Shown piece after piece: positions 4,793-12,602 of a DNA stretch of 12,721 nucleotides. This DNA comes from JBBSMX01 sp038232935 (lineage in GTDB: Bacteria > Bacteroidota > Rhodothermia > Rhodothermales > JANQRZ01), in assembly GCA_038232935.1 (NCBI GenBank), contig JBBSMX010000121.1, forward strand, positions 1 to 12,721, read 5' to 3'. Position 1 is the stretch's first letter; the number at the start of each line of letters is the position of its first letter. A program made the translations under genes and the position numbers. The notes under the pieces were generated by a model that was given only the letters and a program-made list of their open reading frames with translations, made no database searches and had not been told where the DNA came from.

Positions 4793-7573
4793 ATGCCCGA
4801 CGCCGACCTCCGCCCCGCTCCGCCCGTCACCCCCGACGCCGACGCCACCGCCTACGACCCGAAGCAGGTCGAGGCCGGGTGGTACGCCTTCTGGGACGCC
4901 CACGGCTTTTTCCGCGCCGACGCCGATTCGGACGCACCGCCGCACGTGATCGTGATGCCGCCGCCGAACGTGACCGGGCGGCTCCACATGGGCCACGCCC
5001 TCCAAGACGCGGTGCAGGACGCGCTGACCCGGATTCGCCGGATGCAGGGCTACAACGCGCTCTGGCTGCCCGGCATGGACCACGCCGGCATCGCCACGCA
5101 GAACGTCGTCGAGCGGCGGCTGCGCGAGCAGGGGATCGAGCGGAAGGAGATCGGCCGCGAGGCGTTCATCGAGCACGTGTGGACGTACGTCGAGGAATTC
5201 GGCGGCATCATCTTCCAGCAGAAGCGCCGGCTGGGCGACTCGTGCGACTGGTCCCGCGAGCGGTTCACCCTCGACGAGGAGTACAACCGTGTCGTGCAGG
5301 ACATCTTCGTCCGGCTCTACGACGAGGGGCTGATCTACCGCGGCAACTACCTCGTCAACTGGGACCCCGACAACATGACGGCCCTCTCCGACGAGGAGGT
5401 GGACAACGTCGAGCGCGACGGGCAGATGTGGTGGATTCGGTATCCGTATTCCGATGGCAGCGGGCACGTCACCATTGCCACGACGCGGCCCGAGACGATG
5501 CTCGGCGACACCGCGATTGCCGTCCACCCCGACGACGAGCGCTACACAGACCTCATCGGGAAGACGGTGACGCTGCCGCTCCTCGGCCGGGAGATCCCCA
5601 TCGTGGCCGACGAGCACGCCGACCCCGCCTTCGGCGCGGGCGCGCTGAAGGTGACGCCGGCCCACGACAAGAACGACTTCGAGATCGGCAAGCGCCACGG
5701 GCTGGAGGTGCTGACGATCATGAATCCCGACGCGACGATCAACGAGCACGGCGGGCCGTACGAAGGGCTCGACCGCTTCGAAGCGCGCAAGCGGATCGTC
5801 GCTGACCTCGACGCGCAGGGCCTCCTCGACCGCGTCGAGCCGTACAAAAACACGGTGCCGATCTCGTCGCGCTCGAAGGCCGTGATCGAGCCGCTCATCT
5901 CGCGGCAGTGGTTCGTGAAGATGAAGCCGCTCGCCGACCCCGCGCTCGCGGCCGTCCGCGCGGGCGAAGTCACGTTTTACCCCGAGCGCTGGCAGAACGA
6001 GTACTTCCGCTGGCTCGAAAACATCCGCGACTGGACCATCTCGCGCCAGCTCTGGTGGGGCCACCGGATCCCCGTGTGGTACTACACCGACGAGCACGGC
6101 GAGCGCGACGAGTCGCGCGACTTCGTCGTTTCGGTCGAGCAGCCGGAGCCGGGGATGGTGCAGGACGAGGACGTGCTCGACACGTGGTTCTCGTCGTGGC
6201 TGTGGCCCTTCGCCACGCTCGGCTGGCCCGACGAGACGGCCGACCTCAAGGCATTCTATCCGGGCACCGTGCTCGTCTCGGGCTACGACATCCTCTTCTT
6301 CTGGATCGCCCGGATGATCATGGCCGGCATCCACTTCACCGGCGAAGTGCCGTACCGCGACGTCTACATCACGGGCATGATCAAGGACGCGCAGGGCCGC
6401 TGGATGTCGAAGTCGCTCGGCAACGGGATCGACCCGCTGGAGATGGCCGACGAGTACGGGGCCGACGCCGTCCGCTTCTCGCTCAACGTGCTCTGCACGC
6501 CGGGCCAGGACATCAAGCTGGAGCCGTCGAAGTTCGAGATGGGGCGCAACTTCGCCAACAAGATCTGGAACGCGTTCAACGTGTTCGGCCGGTTCATGGA
6601 GCCGGGTCCCGAGGGACGTTTGAGGGACTACCGCCGCAGCCGCTCCTTCGACGAACTAGAGTTGGTCGAGCGCTGGATCCTCACGCGGCTGAACGAGACG
6701 ATCAAAACGGTGGACGAGGCCGTCGGCCGCTACCGGCTCAACGAGGCCGCGCTCGCCATCTACGACCTCTTCTGGCGCGACTACTGCGACTGGTTCCTCG
6801 AACTCATCAAGCCGCCCTTCGGCGAGGCGATGGACGAGGACAAGATCGCCCTCGCCGTTGAGGTGTACGAGCAGATGGTGAAGCTGCTCCACCCGTTCAT
6901 GCCGTTCATCACCGAGGAGATGTGGCACCGGCTTCGCCCGCGCGCCGAGGGCGACGCCTGCATCGTCGCCGCGTGGCCCACCTGGAAAGATTCAGAGGTT
7001 ACGATGGATAAGAAAGATTTCCGGCTTCGAGAAAGGGGGAGCGCTGCCATCCAAAGCTTCAGCCTCATTCAGGAAATAACTACTAGCATCCGATCAATAA
7101 GAAGCAGCTACAACGTCCCGCCCTCGCGTGGCATTTCAGTGGTTTTGAGCATTCCATCGGAGGAGTGGAATGTAGTAGACCCCATCGGTAACCCGGACAG
7201 CCTTGAGCGGATGCTTGAGAACCACGCTTCGTATTTCGAACAACTCGCTAGAGTCGACGATCTCGATGTAGTGCGTGAGGGACAGAAGCCCAAAGCAAGT
7301 GCAACCGCGGTGATTCCGCTACGCACAGCGACGGCATCGATAGAAATGTTCGTCCCGCTCGCCGGGATGATCGACCTCGACGAGGAGCGCACCCGACTCC
7401 GCAAAGCCATCGACGAGAAAGAGGCCTTCTTCGTGGGCGTCGAGCGGAAGCTGCAAAACCGGCAGTTCGTCACCCGCGCGCCGGAGGACGTCGTCGCGCG
7501 CGAGCGGCAGAAGGCCGCCGACGCGAAGGCGGAGCTCCAGAAGCTCCGCGCCAACCTCGAAGACCTCGGCTGA
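4793..7573 (+). CDS. valS: Valyl-tRNA synthetase
   Basis: Charges tRNA-Val with valine in the cytoplasm. 926 residues, usual for bacterial ValRS. The class I signatures are HMGH at 65-68 (PPPNVTGRLHMGHAL) and WMSKS at 537-541 (GRWMSKSLGNGIDP), the latter with Trp in place of the usual first Lys. Between them lies the editing (CP1) domain with TTRPETMLGDTAIAVHPDD. The anticodon-binding domain follows, then a C-terminal coiled coil (DEERTRLRKAIDEKEAFF...AELQKLRANLEDLG), characteristic of ValRS rather than IleRS. Start: ATG 4793 gives the normal N-terminus (YDPKQVEAGWYAFWDAHGFF). The frame stays open upstream to 4058, but that stretch reads through the MITE and opposite the tRNA genes and should not be included. 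About 105 bp separate the MITE from the start; a weak -7-like box (TAGCTTTC, 4761-4768) is visible there without a clear partner. The part near residues 731-846 has distinctly lower GC. Confidence 0.97.
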   Translation: MPDADLRPAPPVTPDADATAYDPKQVEAGWYAFWDAHGFFRADADSDAPPHVIVMPPPNVTGRLHMGHALQDAVQDALTRIRRMQGYNALWLPGMDHAGIATQNVVERRLREQGIERKEIGREAFIEHVWTYVEEFGGIIFQQKRRLGDSCDWSRERFTLDEEYNRVVQDIFVRLYDEGLIYRGNYLVNWDPDNMTALSDEEVDNVERDGQMWWIRYPYSDGSGHVTIATTRPETMLGDTAIAVHPDDERYTDLIGKTVTLPLLGREIPIVADEHADPAFGAGALKVTPAHDKNDFEIGKRHGLEVLTIMNPDATINEHGGPYEGLDRFEARKRIVADLDAQGLLDRVEPYKNTVPISSRSKAVIEPLISRQWFVKMKPLADPALAAVRAGEVTFYPERWQNEYFRWLENIRDWTISRQLWWGHRIPVWYYTDEHGERDESRDFVVSVEQPEPGMVQDEDVLDTWFSSWLWPFATLGWPDETADLKAFYPGTVLVSGYDILFFWIARMIMAGIHFTGEVPYRDVYITGMIKDAQGRWMSKSLGNGIDPLEMADEYGADAVRFSLNVLCTPGQDIKLEPSKFEMGRNFANKIWNAFNVFGRFMEPGPEGRLRDYRRSRSFDELELVERWILTRLNETIKTVDEAVGRYRLNEAALAIYDLFWRDYCDWFLELIKPPFGEAMDEDKIALAVEVYEQMVKLLHPFMPFITEEMWHRLRPRAEGDACIVAAWPTWKDSEVTMDKKDFRLRERGSAAIQSFSLIQEITTSIRSIRSSYNVPPSRGISVVLSIPSEEWNVVDPIGNPDSLERMLENHASYFEQLARVDDLDVVREGQKPKASATAVIPLRTATASIEMFVPLAGMIDLDEERTRLRKAIDEKEAFFVGVERKLQNRQFVTRAPEDVVARERQKAADAKAELQKLRANLEDLG
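6985..7330 (+). other. Lower-GC segment inside valS
   Basis: Hand counts over 60-base blocks from 7021 to 7320 give about 52-57% G+C, against 73% at 6901-6960 and 65% at 7381-7440. Codons such as ATA, AGA, TTT, ACT and TTG, rare in the flanks, cluster here. The frame is unbroken. The segment encodes the end of the anticodon-binding domain and the linker to the C-terminal coiled coil. Edges are approximate. Confidence 0.7.
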
Positions 7574-7597
7574 GGTCCTATCCGGAGACGCGGCCCG

Positions 7598-8356
7598 ATG
7601 CCGCCGAACGCCATGCACAACGAGGATCTGGAACGTTCCCCCGAGGCCCTGCTCGCCGCGCTCGAACGGGCCGGCCGCACGCCGGACAAGCCCCTGCTCT
7701 ACGCCTGCCTCGAGCGCCGCGACGAGATCGCCCCGGCTCTGCTGGAATGGCTCGCCGCCGACCTCGCCGAAGACCGCGACTGGCCCGATGAAGACCCGCG
7801 CTGGTACCGCGCCGTCCACGCCGGGCTGCTCCTCATCGCCTTCCGCGACGAGCGGGCGCTCCCCCTCGTCGCCGAGATCCTTCGCGATGACGAGCACGAG
7901 AACCTGCTCGAATGGCTCGACACGGCGCTGGCGCATTTCGGGCCGGCGGGGATCGAGACGTTCCTCGGCGTGCTCCGCGACCCGCGCGCCTCGCAGCAGG
8001 GGCGGATTCGGGTCGCGGACGTGCTGGCCGAGATCGCGCGGCAGCATCCGGCCGAGCGCGAGCGCGTCACCGAGGCGCTGCGCGCCCGGCTCCCGCTCGT
8101 GGATGCCGCCGGGCATTTCGTCACGCCGCCGCCCGTGGACGAGGACCACGTCGAGCTCTGGACGTGGATCGCCAACAGCCTGCTCGACCTGCAGGACCGC
8201 GCGAGCCAGCCCCGCGTCCTCGCCCTCTACCGGGCCGACCTCATCGACGAGATGGTGATGGGGGACGAGGCCGACTACCTCGCGGCCTTCGACGCCCCGG
8301 TCCGCCCCACCCCGCCCTTCGACCTCATCCGCTCCTACCATCCTCGCGGCCGGTAA
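7598..8356 (+). CDS. DUF1186-like helical-repeat protein
   Basis: 252 residues (238 to 252 depending on start), no signal peptide, so cytoplasmic. It is built of paired helices: WYRAVHAGLLLIAFRDERALPLVAEILRDDEHENLLEWLDTALAHFGPAGIETFLGVLRD, then RVADVLAEIARQHP and TWIANSLLDLQDRASQPRVLALYRADLIDEMVMGDEADYLAAF. This pattern (HAGLLL, repeated helix pairs, then a region on the fate of neighbours with D and E residues) recalls DUF1186, whose function is unknown. ATG 7598 and ATG 7613 are both possible; the first is given. It starts 24 bp after the valS stop with no terminator between, so co-transcription is likely, but no functional tie to valS is implied. Confidence 0.75.
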   Translation: MPPNAMHNEDLERSPEALLAALERAGRTPDKPLLYACLERRDEIAPALLEWLAADLAEDRDWPDEDPRWYRAVHAGLLLIAFRDERALPLVAEILRDDEHENLLEWLDTALAHFGPAGIETFLGVLRDPRASQQGRIRVADVLAEIARQHPAERERVTEALRARLPLVDAAGHFVTPPPVDEDHVELWTWIANSLLDLQDRASQPRVLALYRADLIDEMVMGDEADYLAAFDAPVRPTPPFDLIRSYHPRGR

Positions 8357-8398
8357 CGCGTCCGCACCGCCCCCCACGCCCCGAACCGAAGTCGCCCC

Positions 8399-8908
8399 AT
8401 GCACCGCACTGTACTCGCTCTTCTCGTCCTCACGCTCGCCGCGTGCTCACCGCCGCCCGCGCCGACGGTGCCCGTCCGTGCTGACTCCGTTCACGCCGAA
8501 CCCGCCCCACTCGGAACGGGAGAGGATGGCCCGCAGGCGCTCGCCGAGAGCCGGACGAGGTGGCAGGCGCAACGCCCCGACGGCTACCGCTTCACCTACA
8601 CGCGAAACTGCTTCTGCCCGCCCCAGTACCGCGGCCCGTTCGAGGTGACGGTGCGTGGGGGCGAGGTGGCGGCCGTGGCGTACAAAGGCGAGGGCGAGCC
8701 GACCGACCGCGCGCTGTCGGAGTACGAGACCGTGGACGACCTGTTCGCGCTCATCGCGGAGGCGTACGACCGCGACGCCGCTCGCGTGGATGTGACGTAC
8801 GCCCCCGCCACGGGCCAGCCGACGAGCATCTGCGTCGATTACAACGAGCAGATGGCCGACGAGGAGGTCGGCTTCACCGTTGAGCTCGCCCGGCCGCTGG
8901 ACGGCTAG
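8399..8908 (+). CDS. DUF6174-type lipoprotein
   Basis: 169 residues. The N-terminus MHRTVLALLVLTLAAC has a short hydrophobic core and a lipobox ending at Cys16, so the mature protein is expected to be lipid-anchored, followed by a Pro-rich linker. The domain from about residue 50 (SRTRWQAQRPDGYRFTYTRNCFCPPQYRGPFEVTVRGGEVAAV) fits DUF6174 proteins, which share a dY.y.....CfC core and a valine-rich strand with a turn; a third Cys lies in TSICVDYN. No enzymatic role is known to me. It begins 42 bp after the DUF1186-like gene; no terminator is seen between them. Confidence 0.78.
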   Translation: MHRTVLALLVLTLAACSPPPAPTVPVRADSVHAEPAPLGTGEDGPQALAESRTRWQAQRPDGYRFTYTRNCFCPPQYRGPFEVTVRGGEVAAVAYKGEGEPTDRALSEYETVDDLFALIAEAYDRDAARVDVTYAPATGQPTSICVDYNEQMADEEVGFTVELARPLDG

Positions 8909-9001
8909 GCGTGCGAGCTTTTTGCGAAGAGGCCGAGACGGGGCACCCGTCCGCCCGCGCACTCGTTCTGCCTCTTTACCCGTACGACCTTAACGCGAAA
9001 G

Positions 9002-9376
9002 ATGATGGCGAAAAGCTGGAAGACGCGTATGCAGGGCCTGACGCTGCTGCTCCTGATCGCGGCCGTCGCTGGGGGCTGTGGGGAGCCCGAGGCCGCCCTC
9101 GACGCCCACGTGGAGGAGTTCCGGCTCGTCCGGGGCGAGGACGGCAAGCAGGTGGTCACCGGCGTGCTCGTCAACCCGAACGAGCGGGAGATCGCCAGCG
9201 CGACGATCAACGTGGACCTCTACGACCAGCCCGTCGAGCCCGGCGTTGAGCCGGTCGAGGCGATGCGGGTGGAGGTGCGCGAGATAGCCCCCGGCGAGCG
9301 GAAGCTGTTCAAGCAGACCGTGGACACCCGGTTGACCCTCAGCGGCGCGAAGGTCCGGCAGATCCTCGTCTTTTAG
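9002..9376 (+). CDS. Small lipoprotein with an FxLYD-like domain
   Basis: 124 residues. A signal sequence (LTLLLLIAAVAGGC) ends at a probable lipidated Cys26, although the residue at -3 is Ala rather than the preferred Leu. The remainder is one beta-rich domain: VVTGVLVNPNEREIASATINVDLYDQ, then VEVREIAPGERKLFKQTVDTRL. The pattern of a residual-effect strand, xVxLYD and a later 'ApGe...F' strand fits FxLYD domains, which are found on surface-exposed or cell-envelope proteins and have no known catalytic function. ATG 9002 and ATG 9005 are adjacent alternatives. The 93-bp gap before it shows no clear promoter. Confidence 0.7.
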   Translation: MMAKSWKTRMQGLTLLLLIAAVAGGCGEPEAALDAHVEEFRLVRGEDGKQVVTGVLVNPNEREIASATINVDLYDQPVEPGVEPVEAMRVEVREIAPGERKLFKQTVDTRLTLSGAKVRQILVF

Positions 9377-9475
9377 ACGCCGTCCGGGGCTCTCATCGGC
9401 GGGGCAGGTGTAGCGTGCGTCGGATTGCGCTGCGTCGGCGTGTACTTTCCGTACCGCCGACCTATCCTGTTTCCT

Positions 9476-10765
9476 GTGCCCACCGCGCCCGTGTTCTCTG
9501 CCGCCCCTCGCCTGTTCGTCCTCTCGCTGCTCCTCGCGGCGCCGCTCGCTGCCCAGCCGTCCGATGCGACGCTGCTGCGCCCGGCTCACGTCTTCGACGG
9601 GGAGACGATGCACGCCGGCTGGGTGGTACTCGTGCGCGGGGAGCGGATCGAAGCGGCCGGGCCGTCCGGTGCCGTGCGCGCGCCGTCCGACGCCCGCGTG
9701 ATCGAACTGCCGGGGACGACGCTGCTGCCGGGGCTCATCGAAGGACACTCGCACCTCCTGCTCCACCCGTACGATGAGACGCCCTGGACGGATCAGGTGC
9801 TCCGCGAGTCGGAAGCCTACCGGGTGGCGCGGGCGACGGTCCACGCCGCGCGCACGCTGAACGGCGGGATCACGACGGTCCGCGACCTCGGCACCGAAGG
9901 GGCCGGCTACGCCGACGTCGGGCTGAAGCGGGCGATCGAGGACGACGTGATTCCAGGGCCGCGGATGCTCGTGGTCACCCGCGCCGTCGTCGCGACGGGG
10001 AGCTACGGGCCGAAGGGGTTCGACCCGACGTGGGACGTCCCGCTCGGCGCGGAAGAGGCCGACGGCCACGACGATCTCATCCGTGTCGTCCGCGACCAGA
10101 TCGGCAAAGGGGCCGACTGGGTGAAGGTCTACGCCGACTACAGCTGGGGTCCGAGCGGCGAGGCGCGGCCGACGTTCTCCGAAGAAGAGCTTCGGACCGT
10201 CGTCGAGGTGGCGGCGAGCGCGGGCGTGCCGGTGGCGGCCCACGCCTCCACGGCCGAGGGGATGCGCCGCGCCACGCTCGCCGGCGTCGAGACCATCGAG
10301 CACGGCGATGGGGGGACGCCGGAGGTGTTCGCGCTCATGGCCGAGCGCGGCGTCGCCCTCTGCCCGACGCTCGCCGCCGTGGATGCGATCTCGCAGTATC
10401 GGGGTTGGAAGAAGGGCGAGGACTCCGAGCCCGAGCGCATCCGGCGCAAACGCGAAGCCTTTCGCGAGGCGATGGCCGCCGGCGTCCCCATCTGTCACGG
10501 CAGCGATGTCGGCGTCTTCCCCCACGGTGAGGCCGCGCGCGAACTGGAACTGATGGTGGACTACGGCATGACGCCGACCGAAGCGCTGCGCACGGCTACG
10601 TCCGGGAATGCTCGTATCCTACACCTCGCCGACCGGCTGGGCAGCGTCCGTCCGGGCCTGCTCGCCGACCTCATCGCCGTCGAAGGTGACCCGACGCAGA
10701 ACATTGGGGCTGTCCGGGACGTGGGTTTCGTGATGAAGGGTGGGGCCGTCGTGCGGGAGCCGTAG
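9476..10765 (+). CDS. Exported metal-dependent amidohydrolase (imidazolonepropionase/Xaa-Pro dipeptidase-like)
   Basis: 429 residues from GTG 9476. A TIM-barrel hydrolase with the metal ligands of the amidohydrolase superfamily: HSH at 91-93, a likely carboxylated Lys217 (WVKVYADYSWG), His256 (AHAS), His276 (EHGD) and Asp344 (HGSDVGVFPHGE). The small beta domain before and after the barrel is present (LLRPAHVFDGETMHAGWVVLVRGERI; GSVRPGLLADLIAVEGDP). Members close to this pattern hydrolyse cyclic amides or dipeptides; the substrate here cannot be read from sequence. GTG 9476 (or GTG 9491) gives a clean signal peptide, ...RLFVLSLLLAAPLAA before QPSD, so the enzyme is probably periplasmic or outer-membrane associated; the TTG at 9425 would place charged residues and 17 extra codons ahead of it and is less likely. 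No operon partner is evident. Confidence 0.88.
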   Translation: MPTAPVFSAAPRLFVLSLLLAAPLAAQPSDATLLRPAHVFDGETMHAGWVVLVRGERIEAAGPSGAVRAPSDARVIELPGTTLLPGLIEGHSHLLLHPYDETPWTDQVLRESEAYRVARATVHAARTLNGGITTVRDLGTEGAGYADVGLKRAIEDDVIPGPRMLVVTRAVVATGSYGPKGFDPTWDVPLGAEEADGHDDLIRVVRDQIGKGADWVKVYADYSWGPSGEARPTFSEEELRTVVEVAASAGVPVAAHASTAEGMRRATLAGVETIEHGDGGTPEVFALMAERGVALCPTLAAVDAISQYRGWKKGEDSEPERIRRKREAFREAMAAGVPICHGSDVGVFPHGEAARELELMVDYGMTPTEALRTATSGNARILHLADRLGSVRPGLLADLIAVEGDPTQNIGAVRDVGFVMKGGAVVREP

Positions 10766-10816
10766 CCGACGCCGACGTTTCCGTTTCGTGAGAACCGGGG
10801 CGGAACCTGCGTGACG

Positions 10817-10864
10817 TTTGTTACGACAAAGACCAACCGGTTCATTAAAGACCACCGGTTTATT
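10817..10864. promoter_or_regulatory. Putative regulatory region before the arsenosugar genes
   Basis: TTTGT, TACG, ACAAA (10817-10830) is a perfect inverted repeat, and its first half supplies a TTTG that could act as a -33 box. Directly after it stand two copies of a 15-16-bp direct repeat, GACCAACCGGTTCATT (10831-10846) and GACCACCGGTTTATT (10850-10864), each with the palindromic core ACCGGT. Repeated dyads of this sort commonly bind a repressor or activator. No good -7 box fits at the standard spacing, and no regulator gene is in the window. Confidence 0.4.
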
Positions 10865-10914
10865 CCCGGTCCGCCATCGGGCCGATCCACCCATTCTAAC
10901 CCTTATCCCCGCTC

Positions 10915-11247
10915 ATGGAGACGTACTACAAGCCCGAAGACCTCGCCAAGTTTGGTGACATCGCCGAAGGCAGTCAGCCCCTCGCCGACGCCTTTTTCAG
11001 CTACTACGGCAAGGTGTTCGAGGACGGCGCACTCTCGGCACGCGAGAAGGCGCTCATCGCCCTCGCCGTCGCCCACACCGTCCAGTGCCCGTACTGCATC
11101 GACGCGTACACGTCCGAGTCGCTGGAGAAGGGGGCGGACCTGGAGCAGATGACCGAGGCCGTCCACGTCGCTGTGGCGATTCGCGGCGGGGCCTCGCTCG
11201 TGCACGGCGTGCAGATGCTGGAGCACGCGAAAGCCAAGATGATGTGA
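10915..11247 (+). CDS. Arsenosugar biosynthesis-associated CMD/AhpD-fold protein
   Basis: 110 residues, all-helical carboxymuconolactone decarboxylase (CMD) type. The core LSAREKALIALAVAHTVQCPYCIDAYTSESLEKGADLEQMTEAVHVAVAIRGGASLVHG holds a redox CxxC (Cys58 and Cys61) preceded by His54; AhpD-type proteins use such a pair for peroxide or thiol chemistry. METYYKPEDLAKF and the following motif match proteins that are repeatedly found beside arsS and annotated as peroxidase-like partners of arsenosugar synthesis. No signal peptide, so cytoplasmic. arsS follows after 119 bp. Its exact reaction is not established to my knowledge. Confidence 0.85.
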   Translation: METYYKPEDLAKFGDIAEGSQPLADAFFSYYGKVFEDGALSAREKALIALAVAHTVQCPYCIDAYTSESLEKGADLEQMTEAVHVAVAIRGGASLVHGVQMLEHAKAKMM

Positions 11248-11280
11248 GGCGTACGCTTCACGTTCGAACTCCACGCCTGA

Positions 11281-11302
11281 GCACCGATCGGGCACCGATT
11301 GG
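11281..11302. repeat. 11-bp tandem repeat between the CMD gene and arsS
   Basis: GCACCGATCGG is followed at once by GCACCGATTGG (10 of 11 positions). It sits in the 119-bp spacer. It may be a slippage product or a weak operator; nothing else in the spacer is recognisable. Confidence 0.5.
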
Positions 11303-11366
11303 TCTGGCTACACGCACTCTTCCGCTTGATCTTCCGTAGCCTTCGCTTCACCCTCGCCCCGACTCC

Positions 11367-12515
11367 ATGAGTTCTGCCGACACCGGCTTTATTGACCTCA
11401 AGGTTCTCAGCCGCGAACTGCTGCTGGACTCGCCCGAGACCGGCCCGAAGCGGACGACGAGCCTCCACGCCCGACGGACGCCCCTCGCCGATCCCGCCGA
11501 GCAGTTCCGGGCGCTCCACGCCGTCGAACTCACCGGCGGCCCCACCGGCACCGGCGACTTCGACGCGGACCTCGCGGCGAGCGGCTGGCCTACGCTCACG
11601 CCCGCGGCGCTGGAGATCTTCCAGATCAACATCGGCAAGCTCTGCAACATGACGTGTCGGCACTGCCACGTCGATTCCGGTCCCGACCGGACCGACGAGA
11701 ACATGGACCGTGCGACGGTTGAGGCGTGCCTGCGGGCCATCGACGTGAGTGGGGCGCACACCGTGGACCTCACCGGCGGCGCGCCCGAACTCAACCCGCA
11801 CTTCGAGTACCTCGTCGAGGCGTGCGTGGCGCGCGGGCTCCACGTCATCGACCGGTGCAACCTCACGATCCTGCTCGTCCGCCGCTACCGGCACCTCCCG
11901 GCGTGGATGGCCGAGCGCGGCGTCGAGGTGGCGTGCTCGCTCCCGCATTACCGCAAGCTCGGCACCGACGCGCAGCGCGGCGACGGGACCTACGACAAGT
12001 CCATCGAGGCGCTCCGTCGGCTGAACGAGGTCGGCTACGGGCAGGGCGACCCGGACCGCGTGCTCACGCTCGTCACGAACCCCGTCGGCGCGTTCCTCGC
12101 GGGCAGCCAGGGCTCGCTCGAAGCGGAGTGGAAGGCAGCGCTGGCGAAGAACCACGGCGTCACGTTCGACCGGCTCTTCGCGCTCAACAACATGCCGATG
12201 TCGCGCTACCTCGAATGGCTGCTGGAGAAGGGGATGACGGAGGCGTACATGGAGCGCCTCGTCAACGCTTTCAACCCGGCGGCCGTCGGCGGGCTGATGT
12301 GCCGGAACACGATCTCGGTGAGCTGGGACGGCCGCCTCTTCGACTGCGACTTCAACCAGCAGCTCGAAATGGAGGCCGAACTGCCCGGCGGTGCTCGCCC
12401 GCACGTGGAGGACTTCGACCTCGCGACGTGGCAGGCGCGGCAGGTCGTCACGGCCCGCCACTGCTACGGCTGCACGGCCGGTGCCGGCTCGTCCTGCGGT
12501 GGCGCGACAACGTGA
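11367..12515 (+). CDS. arsS: Arsenosugar biosynthesis radical SAM protein ArsS (Cys form)
   Basis: 382 residues. The radical SAM motif CNMTCRHC at 93-100 (Cys93, Cys97, Cys100) ligates the 4Fe-4S cluster that cleaves S-adenosylmethionine; LTGGAPEL is the SAM-binding glycine motif. The second half (about 200-345, with LVTNPVGAFL, FALNNMPMSRYLEWL and CRNTISVSWDGRLFDCDFNQQLEM) fits DUF3641, the domain fused to this radical SAM subgroup. The tail HCYGCTAGAGSSCGG (Cys366, Cys369, Cys377) is the conserved C-terminal Cys motif of the family, some members of which are selenoproteins; all positions here are ordinary Cys codons. In characterised cases ArsS attaches the 5'-deoxyadenosyl group to dimethylarsenite made by ArsM. 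The N-terminal stretch before residue about 80 is variable in the family. The CMD partner lies upstream; arsM is not in the window. Confidence 0.93.
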   Translation: MSSADTGFIDLKVLSRELLLDSPETGPKRTTSLHARRTPLADPAEQFRALHAVELTGGPTGTGDFDADLAASGWPTLTPAALEIFQINIGKLCNMTCRHCHVDSGPDRTDENMDRATVEACLRAIDVSGAHTVDLTGGAPELNPHFEYLVEACVARGLHVIDRCNLTILLVRRYRHLPAWMAERGVEVACSLPHYRKLGTDAQRGDGTYDKSIEALRRLNEVGYGQGDPDRVLTLVTNPVGAFLAGSQGSLEAEWKAALAKNHGVTFDRLFALNNMPMSRYLEWLLEKGMTEAYMERLVNAFNPAAVGGLMCRNTISVSWDGRLFDCDFNQQLEMEAELPGGARPHVEDFDLATWQARQVVTARHCYGCTAGAGSSCGGATT

Positions 12516-12517
12516 GA

Positions 12518-12602
12518 GAAAGGGTAAGGGGTAAAGGGTAAAAGAGGCTTCTGCGGCCGGGCCAACAGACTTCACCCTTTACCCTTTTCACGTTGCCCTT
12601 TC
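12518..12602. terminator. Long imperfect hairpin after arsS, possible terminator or repeat
   Basis: The arm at 12518-12544 (GAAAGGG...GGGTAAAGGGTAAAAG) is complementary to 12570-12602. The reverse complement of the right arm reads GAAAGGG, an 11-base insert relative to 4 on the left, then GGGTAAAGGGTGAAG. It begins 2 bases after the arsS stop and ends where the second MITE starts. It could end arsS transcription, but it may also be a dispersed palindromic repeat, because the AAGGG/TAAAGGG purine repeat is unusual for a terminator. Confidence 0.5.

Noticed and set aside
4778..6334. 518-codon minus-strand frame opposite valS
   Set aside because: Shadow of valS; product is rich in V, H, R and D with no domain.
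8990..10525. 511-codon minus-strand frame opposite the amidohydrolase
   Set aside because: Shadow frame; the plus-strand gene has all metal ligands and a signal peptide.
12462..12515. ArsS as a selenoprotein read through TGA
   Set aside because: All Cys positions of the C-terminal motif are ordinary TGC codons, and the TGA at 12513 comes after the complete motif. No extension is needed.
11004..12575. 523-codon minus-strand frame opposite arsS
   Set aside because: Shadow frame without motifs; runs through the intergenic spacer and hairpin.
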